Made by a program: the position numbers and the translations under genes. 64,000 nt of DNA, from contig DASUKN010000069.1 of the NCBI GenBank assembly GCA_036278715.1, positions 46,165 to 110,164 of the forward strand. The letters run 5' to 3'. How positions within the stretch are numbered: the first letter of the stretch is position 1; the number at the start of each line of letters is the position of its first letter. A model generated the notes under the pieces. The model was given only the letters and a program-made list of their open reading frames with translations. It made no database searches and was not told where the DNA came from. The stretch is from Udaeobacter sp025935755 (GTDB lineage: Bacteria; Verrucomicrobiota; Verrucomicrobiia; Chthoniobacterales; UBA10450). Of this stretch, positions 25,005 to 33,559 are shown piece after piece.

Positions 25005-26324
25005 TTAGGCCGTTTCCGGCGCAGCCGTGCCGGTTAATGCTGCATGCTCATCAGGCTTGGCTTCAGCCAGAGCGCGTTGTTTCCGACCCAGCCAAATGCC
25101 GAGTGCGCACCAACAAGCAACCAGCGGCACCGCTATAAAACTGATCGTGCTTACCCCCAGGCCGAGCGCTTGCATGCCGCCGTAAGACCATGCCCCGAAC
25201 TGATCACCACACCGGTAGCCAAAAGTGTCGATGAAGCTTTTCGCTTTGTATTTGTCTTCGCGCCTCAAAACGGTGAACAGGACCTCACGGGCTGGCCGCA
25301 TGAAAGCAAAAGTACTCGCGCGACGAGCAACCTGGAAAACGGCCAACACAGTCAGCACCGGCGCCACACCCATGGCCGCAAAGCCAAACAAGCTAAGCAC
25401 TGGCATGAACAAGAGAGTTACGGTCACGCCGAAGAACTTCATTAAGCGGCCGGTTGCAAAAATTTGCAGGAGAAGCGTAAGAGTGTTGACCGAAAGATCG
25501 AGTTTGGCGAAAAACGCCGTTCGCGCGGCTTTGTCGAGGAAACCGGCCTTGGTTAGCTCAGCTTGTTGAAAGTACGCCCATGTTGACGTCAGGGTGTAGA
25601 GCAGAATAAAGACAAAAAGGCCGAAGAGGTACGGCGACTTGCAAATATGGGTAACACCATCCCAGAATTTGCCTCCGATTGGTTTTTCGGCCCCTGCCTG
25701 TTCACCGGATTGCGAATCATGCCGTCGAAATTCCGAGGGAAAAAAACGAACGATTTGGGCCGCGATTTCGAGCATGGCGGCGCAGATCAACAGTAACACG
25801 CCCGTGCTGACACGCCGGACCAGCACGGTCGTAATGATTGGGCCGAGAATTCCGCCTAACGAGCCGCCGACGGCAATGAAACCGAAAAGCCGTTTACCCT
25901 GCTCCGACGTAAACAAGTCGGTCATGAATCCCCAGAACACGGCAGTCGCAAAGAGATTGAACACACTCACCCAAACGAAAAAACATCCATCGATCCATGG
26001 TTGCTTGCCGCGCGGCACGAACTGCATGAGAACGAAAAAAATAACGAGGTTCGCGGCAAAGAAACGATAAGCAATGGGAATAAATCTTCGCCGCGACATT
26101 CGCGCCACGATGGCTGAGAACAGCGCGTTCGCCACGATCATTGTCACGAGCACCACAGTGAACATCCACCACAAGTTCTCGGAGAAATTGGCTCCGATGT
26201 TGTCGCGAACCGGGCGGATAACGTAGTAACCGGCCAGGACGACAAAGAAAAAGATGAACCCCAGCCAGAGCGCCCGGATTTCGTTAGGCTTTACGTCGAC
26301 GATCTTTGCGAACAGGCGATTCAT
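25005..26324 (-). CDS. ATP/ADP translocase-like major facilitator carrier
   Basis: A 439-residue integral membrane protein with about eleven to twelve hydrophobic segments. The opening of the first helix (GFIFFFVVLAGYYVIRPVRDNIG) matches bacterial carriers annotated as NTP/NDP exchange or AAA-family ATP:ADP antiporters. These are widespread in free-living Verrucomicrobia and Bacteroidetes, where nucleotide exchange is not established. A cytoplasmic loop near residue 210 is charged. The substrate is therefore unknown. The second in-frame Met (26324) is preferred; an inverted repeat CGCAAGGG/CCCTTGCG begins immediately upstream. Confidence 0.75.
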   Translation of the reverse strand: MNRLFAKIVDVKPNEIRALWLGFIFFFVVLAGYYVIRPVRDNIGANFSENLWWMFTVVLVTMIVANALFSAIVARMSRRRFIPIAYRFFAANLVIFFVLMQFVPRGKQPWIDGCFFVWVSVFNLFATAVFWGFMTDLFTSEQGKRLFGFIAVGGSLGGILGPIITTVLVRRVSTGVLLLICAAMLEIAAQIVRFFPSEFRRHDSQSGEQAGAEKPIGGKFWDGVTHICKSPYLFGLFVFILLYTLTSTWAYFQQAELTKAGFLDKAARTAFFAKLDLSVNTLTLLLQIFATGRLMKFFGVTVTLLFMPVLSLFGFAAMGVAPVLTVLAVFQVARRASTFAFMRPAREVLFTVLRREDKYKAKSFIDTFGYRCGDQFGAWSYGGMQALGLGVSTISFIAVPLVACWCALGIWLGRKQRALAEAKPDEHAALTGTAAPETA

Positions 26325-26437
26325 CGCAAGGGAGCACACGCGCCCTTGCGTGCACGCTTCGGCGCCTCGCCAAAACCGACTTCGCCGAAAAGAAAAAAGG
26401 AATTCATCTCAGCCAGCTTCGCTGGGAAGCGAAGCTG
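26325..26437. repeat. two short inverted repeats upstream of the carrier gene
   Basis: The first is CGCAAGGG (26325-26332) with CCCTTGCG (26343-26350). The second is CAGCTTCGC (26414-26422), loop TGGGAA, GCGAAGCTG (26429-26437). They lie between the carrier and the SDR gene on the same strand. The second may end transcription of the SDR gene; the first overlaps the carrier's leader. Confidence 0.45.
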
Positions 26438-26467
26438 TGCACGCGAAGGCCCACGCGCTTCCCTGAG

Positions 26468-27580
26468 TCATGATTTCTTCTTCCAAGCGGTCAGCACTTC
26501 TGCTTCGCGTTCAGCTGAGAGACCAGCTTTTGGATGGGCCTGTCGTTCAGGCGGCAGAGATTTGAACCAGGCGAGTGTATCGCGTGCGGTGACATCGAGT
26601 GGCCGAAACGTGAGGCCTTTGCTCAACGCGCGACTGATGTTCGTTCGCGCCACTGCATCGTCTTTCCCTGTCCACACCGGCATGTCAGACCAGGGTTGCA
26701 CTTTCTGCTCAGTCAAAAATTGTTCGTTTACCCATGTGAACTTCGCGTCCGACTTCAACGCATCTCTAATCCCATCCAACATTGCGCCGACGGCGAAGGG
26801 TTTGGCCGGTCCGGTTGCATTGTAAACTCCGGTCTCACGGTTCTCGGCCATGCGGATGGTCCACTCAGCGAGGTCTCGCGCATCGATGAACTGGACAGGA
26901 TCGCTCGGATTTCCAGGTGCCAACACCTCTCCCGCGCGATCGATACGGACAGGCCAGTACGTAAACCTGTCGCTCTCGTCACGTGGGCCGACGATTAGTC
27001 CGGGCCGAATAATCAAAGTTTTTCCTGGAAACCATTTTTCAGCTTCGCGTTCCGAGAGCGCTTTCAGTGGCCCGTACGTTTTGAACCCGGACGCGCGCAC
27101 AGCTTCGATCGTCTCCTTGTACGGATCTGCACCTTCGTATTTTTCCGTCGGCGCATTTTCATCGGGACCCTGCTTCGAGTCTCCGTAAACGGAAATCGTC
27201 GAAATGAATACATACCGATCAACGTTTTCTTTGAGGACTTGCGCCGCGTCACGGACCCACGCCGGCAGCGTCGTCGGATTATCGATCACCACATCCCATT
27301 TTCGATTTTTCAGCGCCTCAAGATTGCCGTTGCGATCACCGACAAGCTGCTCGACTTGAGCAGGCAATTCGCCCGGATGCGTCTTATTGCGATTGAACGT
27401 GGTCACCTTATGTCCGCGACTTAACGCATATTTCACCTGGTACGGACCAGTGAATCCGGTACCGCCGAGAATAAGTATGCGCATCGGGGTCGGTTTCTGC
27501 TCTGCAAACAAAGAAGTTGCTGTTGCTCGCGACGCAAGCGCAGTAGCCGCAGATATTTTTATGAAACGACGGCGATCCAT
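26468..27580 (-). CDS. Exported NAD-dependent epimerase/dehydratase-like SDR (Tat signal)
   Basis: A 370-residue extended short-chain dehydrogenase. A twin-arginine-type leader (MDRRRFIKIS) with a hydrophobic stretch ends near residue 27, suggesting Tat export of a folded, cofactor-loaded enzyme. The Rossmann loop GGTGFTGPYQVK lies near residue 39, and the catalytic YxxxK is seen in YGPLKALSE near residue 168. The substrate-side segment IRPGLIVGPRDESDR fits the NAD-dependent epimerase/isoflavone-reductase-like group. The substrate is unknown. It is divergent from an exported aldo/keto reductase, with only 70 bp between the starts. Confidence 0.82.
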   Translation of the reverse strand: MDRRRFIKISAATALASRATATSLFAEQKPTPMRILILGGTGFTGPYQVKYALSRGHKVTTFNRNKTHPGELPAQVEQLVGDRNGNLEALKNRKWDVVIDNPTTLPAWVRDAAQVLKENVDRYVFISTISVYGDSKQGPDENAPTEKYEGADPYKETIEAVRASGFKTYGPLKALSEREAEKWFPGKTLIIRPGLIVGPRDESDRFTYWPVRIDRAGEVLAPGNPSDPVQFIDARDLAEWTIRMAENRETGVYNATGPAKPFAVGAMLDGIRDALKSDAKFTWVNEQFLTEQKVQPWSDMPVWTGKDDAVARTNISRALSKGLTFRPLDVTARDTLAWFKSLPPERQAHPKAGLSAEREAEVLTAWKKKS

Positions 27581-27595
27581 GGAGCCATATAACGC

Positions 27596-27641
27596 CTGTA
27601 GGGCATCTGTGCCATTGGCGTTTCACAGAAACGCCCTACAG
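27596..27641. repeat. nested inverted repeat between divergent oxidoreductase genes
   Basis: Outer arms CTGTAGGGC (27596-27604) and GCCCTACAG (27633-27641) enclose a perfect hairpin GGCGTTTC-ACA-GAAACGCC (27617-27635). It occupies most of the shared 70-bp leader and could act on both genes. It resembles the hairpin at 60372-60390 in style but not in sequence. Confidence 0.6.
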
Positions 27642-27650
27642 TGGGAAATC

Positions 27651-28568
27651 GTGACGCGACGTGAAGCTGCGAAAGTAATCGGCGGCACAGCGGCAGCTCT
27701 GGTTTTGCCAATCAGCGCCGAAGCGAAAAGCGAATCAATAACAATGTTGACGCGCGCCATCCCCTCCTCTGGCGAGAAGCTACCGGTGATCGGCCTTGGA
27801 ACATGGCAGGCGTTCGATGTTGATCTCGGTGGGAACATCCAGAAACAACTGGAAGAGGTGCTGTCGCAATTCGTGAAGCTCGGCGGCCGTGTGATTGATT
27901 CTTCGCCAATGTACGGCCGCGCCGAAAAGGTCATCGGCCAGCTCACTTCTGCGCTCAGGCTGCGAGACAAGCTGTTCATCGCAACCAAGGTTTGGACTGA
28001 GGGAAAGCAGAGCGGAATCCAGTCAATGGACCGTTCCACGGCACTTTTACGCACAGAACGAATCGACCTGATGCAAGTGCACAATCTCGTCGACGTAAAC
28101 ACACAACTCGCGACTTTGCAGGAATGGAAACAACAGGGCCGCATTCGCTACACCGGAATCACGCATTACGAGTCTGGGGCTTTGAACGAGATCGAAAAGC
28201 TAATGCGCAACCAGAAGTTCGATTTCCTGCAGATCAATTATTCCCTTATGGAACCTGAAGCGGAGCAACGTGTTTTACCGGTGGCACAGGAGCGCGGAAT
28301 CGCCGTGATCGCAAATCGGCCTTTTGGTTCCGGCGATCTCTTTTCCAAAGTGCGTGCGCAACCGCTGCCGGGTTGGGCAAGCGAAGTCGACTGCCACACC
28401 TGGGCCCAATTCTTTTTGAAGTGGATTGTGGCAAATGCCGCAATCACGTGCGCGATTCCGGCGACGAATAAGCCACATCACCTTGAAGATAATATGCAGG
28501 GTGGCATTGGACGGTTACCCGACGCAAAACTGCGCCATCGGATGGCGGAATTCGTCTCATCATTGTAG
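27651..28568 (+). CDS. Exported aldo/keto reductase (Tat-type leader)
   Basis: A 305-residue aldo/keto reductase in a TIM barrel. The GTG start at 27651 gives a leader beginning TRREAAKVIGG with a hydrophobic run ending PISAEA, which is Tat-like; earlier starts lie inside the divergent gene. The full catalytic tetrad is visible: Asp and Tyr in VIDSSPMYG, Lys in FIATKVW, and His in LMQVHNL. The C-terminal GSGD and the AIPATNK segment match NADPH binding. The neighbouring divergent gene is also an exported oxidoreductase, so both may act on the same periplasmic substrate; this is inference. Confidence 0.85.
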   Translation: MTRREAAKVIGGTAAALVLPISAEAKSESITMLTRAIPSSGEKLPVIGLGTWQAFDVDLGGNIQKQLEEVLSQFVKLGGRVIDSSPMYGRAEKVIGQLTSALRLRDKLFIATKVWTEGKQSGIQSMDRSTALLRTERIDLMQVHNLVDVNTQLATLQEWKQQGRIRYTGITHYESGALNEIEKLMRNQKFDFLQINYSLMEPEAEQRVLPVAQERGIAVIANRPFGSGDLFSKVRAQPLPGWASEVDCHTWAQFFLKWIVANAAITCAIPATNKPHHLEDNMQGGIGRLPDAKLRHRMAEFVSSL

Positions 28569-28677
28569 CTCCGCCACGGCCGTTGTACATCCAGCTTAAG
28601 TCAAATAAAAAATCTTTACTTTTGTTGAAAAAACTGGTTGCGGCCCTGGCCTATCTAGGGAATAGAACGCGCGCTTT

Positions 28678-29235
28678 ATGCGAAAACTTCTCACCCCCAT
28701 CGTCGTCATCCTTTTAGGAGCCGCTGTATTTTGCCCCCGCGCTGCCCTGGCATTGCGATTCTCGGCGCCCACTCCCAAATTCAATTACACCGATGCTTCC
28801 GGCAAAAAGCAGTCGGTCGACGTCGTAGACAAGTATTATCCGAAGAAGATCACGCAGCCGATTGCCAAAGCAGATGGCAGCATCGATCCCAAATTGCGCC
28901 GTGCCGCAACGATCGCCGAAGAACGCGCGCGTGCGCACTCGCTTAAGAAGTGCTGGGCCTTTGTCAAAGAAGCACTTGTCGCTGCTGGCGTAGTGAAGTC
29001 CCGTCCGCAAACACCGTTAGCTAAACAAGCTGGCCAGGAACTCGTGAACCATTACGGATTCAAAAAGCTGCCAGTGACCGATCCTTATCAGGCGCCGGTC
29101 GGCTCTGTTCTGGTGTATGGCGCCAAGCGCGCTGCGGGCCATGTCGAAATTCGCACGGAGACAGGCTTCGTCAGCGACTTTCGATCAAAGATTCCTTCGC
29201 GCCGGCCGTTGCTCGGCGTTTTCGCCAAGAGCTAG
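28678..29235 (+). CDS. Small exported Cys/His peptidase-like protein (CHAP/NlpC-like)
   Basis: A 185-residue protein with a signal peptide (residues 1-25, ending AALA). The second half carries Cys92 in KKCWAFVKEAL, then PVGSVLVYGAKRAAGHVEI with His155. This order (Cys at the start of a helix, His at the start of a strand after a G-S-V-L strand) is that of CHAP and NlpC/P60 cysteine amidases, which cleave peptidoglycan peptides. Sequence similarity is weak and the third catalytic residue is not clear, so the assignment is tentative. It stands alone; the 109 bp upstream are AT-rich with no certain promoter. Confidence 0.6.
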   Translation: MRKLLTPIVVILLGAAVFCPRAALALRFSAPTPKFNYTDASGKKQSVDVVDKYYPKKITQPIAKADGSIDPKLRRAATIAEERARAHSLKKCWAFVKEALVAAGVVKSRPQTPLAKQAGQELVNHYGFKKLPVTDPYQAPVGSVLVYGAKRAAGHVEIRTETGFVSDFRSKIPSRRPLLGVFAKS

Positions 29236-29354
29236 GTAAAACCTGCGGCTTCGGCGGCCAGCTATCGTATTAGGGGAGCCTATCCACCCAGTCAACGGAG
29301 ATCGCGTTCTCCTCACCATTGCATACGCGGCCCTGCCGCCTAACTATTCACATC

Positions 29355-30080
29355 GTGAGCGTGCGCATCGCCATGTGGTCTGGTCCGCGAAATATCTCGA
29401 CGGGTATGATGCGCTCATGGGGTAATCGGGACGATACTATCGTTATCGATGAGCCATTTTATGCTTATTACCTCAAAGCCACGGGCATAGAACATCCCGG
29501 CGGTGAGGAGGTCATTGCGACCGGCGAAACCGATTGGCGGAAAGTCGTTGCCCAGCTGACCGGACCGATGGCGAATGGTAAGCAGATTTTTTTTCAGAAA
29601 CAGATGACACATCATCTGTTGCCCGGGATAGATCGCGAATGGCTTGGAGCAGTGACCAATTGCTTTCTTATTCGCGACCCACGGGAAGTCATTCATTCGT
29701 ACATAAAAAAGCGAGAAGATCCCGCGCTCGAAGACCTCGGTTTCGTCCAGCAGGAAGAGATCTTTGATTTTGTGCGAACACATACGAGGAACGTGCCGCC
29801 GGTTGTCGATGCCGGAGACGTACTTCGAAATCCGGAGGGGACCCTGCGGCTGCTCTGCGAGGCAATCGGAGTCGAATTTAGCAAGTCGATGCTTTCCTGG
29901 CCGCCGGGATTTCGCGACACCGACGGTATTTGGGCCAAGCATTGGTACGGCGAAGTGGCGAAAACGACTTCGTTTCAGCCGTATCATCCGAGCGACCACA
30001 AAGTGCCTGGAACTTTACACGAGATTTACGATCGCTGCCGCGAGTGTTACCAAAAGTTGTCCGAATATCGACTACGCTAA
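29355..30080 (+). CDS. Sulfotransferase-like P-loop protein
   Basis: A protein of about 241 residues. The N-terminal AMWSGPRNISTGMMRSWG is the 5'-phosphosulfate loop pattern of PAPS-dependent sulfotransferases. The 3'-phosphate region is seen in FLIRDPREVIHSYIKK (about residue 114). The acceptor is unknown. The next gene on the strand is a class IV aminotransferase homologue. In plants and algae I recall proteins with these same two domains fused in this order (annotated branched-chain aminotransferase-like), which suggests that the pair acts together. The GTG at 29355 is the likeliest start, but the ATG at 29319 or at 29373 cannot be excluded. Nothing recognisable lies between 29236 and 29354. 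Confidence 0.75.
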   Translation: MSVRIAMWSGPRNISTGMMRSWGNRDDTIVIDEPFYAYYLKATGIEHPGGEEVIATGETDWRKVVAQLTGPMANGKQIFFQKQMTHHLLPGIDREWLGAVTNCFLIRDPREVIHSYIKKREDPALEDLGFVQQEEIFDFVRTHTRNVPPVVDAGDVLRNPEGTLRLLCEAIGVEFSKSMLSWPPGFRDTDGIWAKHWYGEVAKTTSFQPYHPSDHKVPGTLHEIYDRCRECYQKLSEYRLR

Positions 30081-30091
30081 TTTCTCCGACA

Positions 30092-30124
30092 GCGCCGCAA
30101 AAAAGCGGCGCCAGGTCGCCGCAC
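30092..30124. terminator. GC-rich double hairpin between the sulfotransferase-like and aminotransferase-like genes
   Basis: GCGCCGC-AAAAAA-GCGGCGC (30092-30111) is a perfect seven-base stem. On the reverse strand 30099-30124 matches the GTGCGGCG..CGCCGCTTTT element seen at 24267 and 53740. It separates two genes that look functionally linked, so they may not be strictly co-transcribed. Confidence 0.45.
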
Positions 30125-30228
30125 TACAAAGCGGGGGTTCGCGCTCCAAATCCCGATCAGCCACTTGGAATTCTTAACCTGAAATTCGTGTTCATTCGTG
30201 TGGATTAGTGATTAGCTTTTCTGGCCTC

Positions 30229-31155
30229 ATGCTTCAGAAATTCGATGAGCGAAACCGGGACCTGATCGTAAACATCAACGGCGACCTGGTGCATCGCGAT
30301 AAGGCTGCGATCAGTCCGTTTGATTCGGCCGTGCAGGGAGGCGACGCGGTCTGGGAAGGATTGCGACTGTACAACGGCCGGATTTTCAAGCTGCACGAGC
30401 ATCTCGACCGCCTCGAGCGTTCAGCGCGCGCAGTTTCGTTGGCCGAAATCCCTCCGCGCGAAAAAATTATTGACGAAATTAAACGCACGCTGGCGGCGAA
30501 CAAAATGCGCGACGGCGCTCATATTCGGCTAACGCTCACGCGCGGAATGAAAATTACTTCGGGCATGGACCCCCGACTCAACCAGAGCGGGCCGACACTG
30601 ATCGTGCTCGCCGAGCATAAGCCGCCGGTGTACGCGAAATCCGGGCTGAACTTAATCACGAGCAAGACCCGCCGCCCGCCGCCGGAGGTTCTGGATGCGC
30701 GGATCCATCATGCAAACTTGCTGAACTCGATTCTGGCAAAGATCGAAGCGAACAATGCCGGCGCGGATGACGCGCTCATGCTCGACACGCGCGGGTTCGT
30801 TGCTGAAACAAACGCGACGCACGTGTTCATTGTGCGTGGTTCCAATGGATCTAGCGGCACAAGCGAGCTGGCAACCAGCCGCGTGTTAGCCTGCCCGGAG
30901 GGAATCACTCGTGCAACCGTGGTCGAAATTTGTGTTGCCGAAAAGATCCGGTGCATCGAGACCGACCTGTCTCCTGCCGATATCTACGGCGCTGACGAGA
31001 TGTTCTGCACTGGAACAATGGGCGAATTAGCAGGCGTAATTAGAGTCGACAATCGTCAGATCGGCGATGGAAACATTGGGCCGATGACGAAACATCTGAG
31101 CGATCTGTACCTAAAGCGAACCGCGACCGAAGGGGTGCAGGTCGTGGATATTTAA
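30229..31155 (+). CDS. Class IV aminotransferase homologue without the PLP lysine
   Basis: A 308-residue fold-type IV protein of the branched-chain/D-amino-acid aminotransferase family. Cofactor-pocket landmarks are present: VWEGLRLYNGRIF near residue 43, FVAETNATHVFIV (PLP-N1 glutamate), EGITRATVVEI and GTMGEL. The Schiff-base lysine is missing. The segment reads DARIHHANLLNSIL, where DIKSLNLLPNV stands in Bacillus D-amino acid transaminase, so His160 occupies the lysine position and no Lys is nearby. The same His-His pattern occurs, to my recollection, in the plant fused sulfotransferase/BCAT-like proteins. Ordinary transamination is unlikely. ATG 30229 is preferred over GTG 30208. Confidence 0.85.
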   Translation: MLQKFDERNRDLIVNINGDLVHRDKAAISPFDSAVQGGDAVWEGLRLYNGRIFKLHEHLDRLERSARAVSLAEIPPREKIIDEIKRTLAANKMRDGAHIRLTLTRGMKITSGMDPRLNQSGPTLIVLAEHKPPVYAKSGLNLITSKTRRPPPEVLDARIHHANLLNSILAKIEANNAGADDALMLDTRGFVAETNATHVFIVRGSNGSSGTSELATSRVLACPEGITRATVVEICVAEKIRCIETDLSPADIYGADEMFCTGTMGELAGVIRVDNRQIGDGNIGPMTKHLSDLYLKRTATEGVQVVDI

Positions 31156-31171
31156 AAACTCAATCGTTTTT

Positions 31172-31900
31172 TCACAACTGTTGGGCTGGCCGGATAAATC
31201 CCAGCAGGATCGCAACCGGAATGGCCGTGTAACCAATAAAAAGAAGCCACGCGAAGATCCGGCCGCCTACCGCGAGACGCGGCGTCAGTTTCTTGTCATT
31301 GAATCCGAGCGATTGGAAGAAACTCGAGGATCCGTGGCTCAGATGAAGCGTGAGCAAGAAAAGACCGACAATGTAGAAAGCAGACACATAGTAATTCTGG
31401 AATCCGTACACCATCATCGAATAGACGTCGTAATGCCCGAGCGGATCAGCCTTGAGCAGGGCAAAACGAGGGTCGGTCACGCGTACCGTGAAATGCGCAA
31501 GATGATAAATGATAAACGCGAGCACGATCAACCCGCTGATCACCATGTGACGGGAAGCGAATGTGGCTTTGACATACTCCCGATCAACGTACGGCTCTGG
31601 TCGGGCACGCCGGTTCTCGATAGCCAGCTGAATTGTCACGTAAATATGAACGACCACAGCGGCGAGCAGGAACAATCGAATTAACCACAGCAAAGGGCCG
31701 AGATCGCGCAGATGTTGCGCGTACCCGTTGATCCAATCCGGGCCCAAAAAAATCTGCAGATTCCCCAGCAGATGTCCGACAACGAAAACGATCAAAATGA
31801 CGCCGGTCACGGCGACGATCATTTTCTTTCCGACCGATGAGCGATAAAAAGCAGCGAAAATATTCACCGAGATTTGGCGCACGGCGAGGGGTTGCCGCAC
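31172..31900 (-). CDS. sdhC: Succinate dehydrogenase cytochrome b subunit (five-helix type)
   Basis: A 242-residue membrane protein with five hydrophobic segments, matching the single-subunit diheme anchor of Bacteroidetes/B. subtilis-type succinate:quinone oxidoreductases. Candidate heme histidines sit in FVVGHLLGN, VVVHIYVTI, IIYHLAHF and LTLHLSHGSS. It anchors SdhA and SdhB to the inner membrane and passes electrons to quinone. The catalytic genes sdhA and sdhB lie 23-26 kb away in the opposite orientation, so the complex is encoded at two loci. The gene is divergent from the exopolysaccharide sugar transferase gene. Confidence 0.92.
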   Translation of the reverse strand: MRQPLAVRQISVNIFAAFYRSSVGKKMIVAVTGVILIVFVVGHLLGNLQIFLGPDWINGYAQHLRDLGPLLWLIRLFLLAAVVVHIYVTIQLAIENRRARPEPYVDREYVKATFASRHMVISGLIVLAFIIYHLAHFTVRVTDPRFALLKADPLGHYDVYSMMVYGFQNYYVSAFYIVGLFLLTLHLSHGSSSFFQSLGFNDKKLTPRLAVGGRIFAWLLFIGYTAIPVAILLGFIRPAQQL

Positions 31901-31990
31901 TCATCAGATTATAAACACCGCTCCGAGCGTCAAGACCGCACCCGTTCGCGCAGCCCGGATCCCACTCGTGACTGGGGCGATAAGCAATCT

Positions 31991-32019
31991 TTTACTTCAC
32001 TTTACCCCGAGGATATAAT
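31991..32019 (+). promoter_or_regulatory. sigma-70-type promoter for the exopolysaccharide locus
   Basis: The -35 box TTTACT (31991-31996, four of six consensus bases), a 17-bp spacer and a perfect TATAAT at 32014-32019. Transcription would begin near 32026, only a few bases before the ATG at 32030. The mRNA would then be nearly leaderless, or translation would begin at the in-frame ATG at 32126. Confidence 0.5.
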
Positions 32020-32029
32020 TGCCGGCCTG

Positions 32030-33541
32030 ATGCCCAACACCCGAGAGCCTCAGACGGTTGTGCAGGAGATCCCTGGCTTCAAGGAGGATCGTTCAGCATT
32101 TCCGAGCGGACGCGCTGACACCATCATGCCGCGGGTCGGCTTCTGGTCGCACTTTCTAAGCCACGAATGGTCGTCAGCTGCGCTCTATCTGTTTTTGGAT
32201 GTGGTGAGCTGGCTAACTATTTACCGAATCGCAGGGTGGTTCCGATACGACGCATTTTATGCGACGCCATTTCAATTCTTCATTGTCAATTTCATTCAGC
32301 TCAGCGTGATTGTAGCGGCGCTGTACTTTGTTGGCGGTTACGATCGGACAGTCGAGAAGTTGACCCTTGGTTATGCCGCCGAGCACATTCTTGCGGTGGC
32401 CGCAGCCGGGCTGGTCAGCGCAATGCTGATCTATTCCGCGGCGACGTTTGATCAGACCATGAAGCCGAGCCGCGGTGTGCTGCTTTTGAGCTTCGCACTT
32501 TTTCTCCCGCTGTCCCTCGCTTACCGCCGGTGGATTCGGCAATATGTCGTTGCGAGCAGCGCAGGCCGCTCTTTTCTCGTGATTGGAGGCGGCGCTACGG
32601 CAAGGCATTTTTACGAGGCCTACAAGAAGTCTTCCAATGGCCAGCAACTGGAATTCGTAGCTGTGGGTGAGGAGCATGTCGGTCAGCGAATCGCCGGTGA
32701 GGGATCTCCGATTGTGCAGGGAGATCTTGCGTCAAAGTTGGACAACCCCGGTAATCGCTACAACGGAATTATCCTTGCCGAGCGAGCAGGCTCTCTGAAT
32801 GACCAATTGCTCGAACGGCTCGTGCATGCGCAGTTCCAGGAAACACGCGTTTACACTTTGGAATCCTTCTATGAAACACAATGGCGTTATCTGCCACTCG
32901 GTATTGTCGATCCCTTTTGGCCGTTGCAGACGGGATTTCAATTGGCGCGTACTTCGCCTTACCACTACCTGAAACGGCTTTTTGATATCACCGCTTCAGC
33001 AACCGCGCTGGCCATTTGTTCTCCGCTGTTCGTTCTCATTCCTCTTTTGATTTGGATCGAAGACGGCGCTCCGGTTCTGTTCAGACAGGAAAGAGTCGGG
33101 CGCGACGGAAAGCGTTTTATACTTTTCAAATTCCGGACGATGCGTTGTCGCGGCGACGAGCCGGATGGGGATCTGTATACGCGTGAAGGTGACCCCCGGG
33201 TGACGCGTGTCGGGCGATGGCTGCGGAAACTTCGGCTCGATGAGTTGCCACAGCTTTGCAACGCCATAAAAGGAGACATTAGCCTGATTGGTCCGCGGCC
33301 AGAATGGAGCAAGTGCGCCGAACGATACGAGCGAAGCATCCCCTTTTATCATTTTCGCCACCTGGTGAAGCCAGGAATTACCGGCTGGGCGCAGGTCAAT
33401 TATCCTTACGGCGAGAGTGACAGGGACGCGGTTGAAAAACTAAAATACGACCTTTACTACATCCGACATTACTCGCTAAAGCTGGATGCCATGATCGTGT
33501 TGAAAACCTTATACACGATGCTCTTTGGTAAGGGCCGCTGA
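32030..33541 (+). CDS. Polyprenyl-phosphate sugar phosphotransferase (WcaJ/WbaP-like)
   Basis: A polytopic enzyme of 503 residues that starts repeat-unit synthesis by moving a sugar phosphate from a nucleotide sugar to undecaprenyl phosphate. Four hydrophobic segments (about residues 45-165) are followed by a Rossmann-like CoA_binding_3 domain (VIGGGATARHFYEA). A fifth membrane helix precedes the catalytic domain: KRLFDITASATAL, RQERVGRDGKRFILFKFRTMR, TRVGRWLRKLRLDELPQ and the ISLIGPRPE motif. This is the standard order for the family. It is the first gene of an exopolysaccharide locus running to 39.9 kb, which has no other glycosyltransferase; the rest must be encoded elsewhere. The start is uncertain between 32030 and 32126. 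Confidence 0.92.
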   Translation: MPNTREPQTVVQEIPGFKEDRSAFPSGRADTIMPRVGFWSHFLSHEWSSAALYLFLDVVSWLTIYRIAGWFRYDAFYATPFQFFIVNFIQLSVIVAALYFVGGYDRTVEKLTLGYAAEHILAVAAAGLVSAMLIYSAATFDQTMKPSRGVLLLSFALFLPLSLAYRRWIRQYVVASSAGRSFLVIGGGATARHFYEAYKKSSNGQQLEFVAVGEEHVGQRIAGEGSPIVQGDLASKLDNPGNRYNGIILAERAGSLNDQLLERLVHAQFQETRVYTLESFYETQWRYLPLGIVDPFWPLQTGFQLARTSPYHYLKRLFDITASATALAICSPLFVLIPLLIWIEDGAPVLFRQERVGRDGKRFILFKFRTMRCRGDEPDGDLYTREGDPRVTRVGRWLRKLRLDELPQLCNAIKGDISLIGPRPEWSKCAERYERSIPFYHFRHLVKPGITGWAQVNYPYGESDRDAVEKLKYDLYYIRHYSLKLDAMIVLKTLYTMLFGKGR

Positions 33542-33559
33542 GTACGGCACGAGCGGTAT

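Noticed and set aside
25005..26324. ATP/ADP translocase as a sign of an intracellular parasite
   Set aside because: The similar carriers occur in free-living Verrucomicrobia and Bacteroidetes, and the rest of the window shows full biosynthetic capacity.
32080..32088. Strong Shine-Dalgarno AAGGAGGAT inside the sugar transferase N-terminus
   Set aside because: No start codon in any usable frame follows at the right distance.
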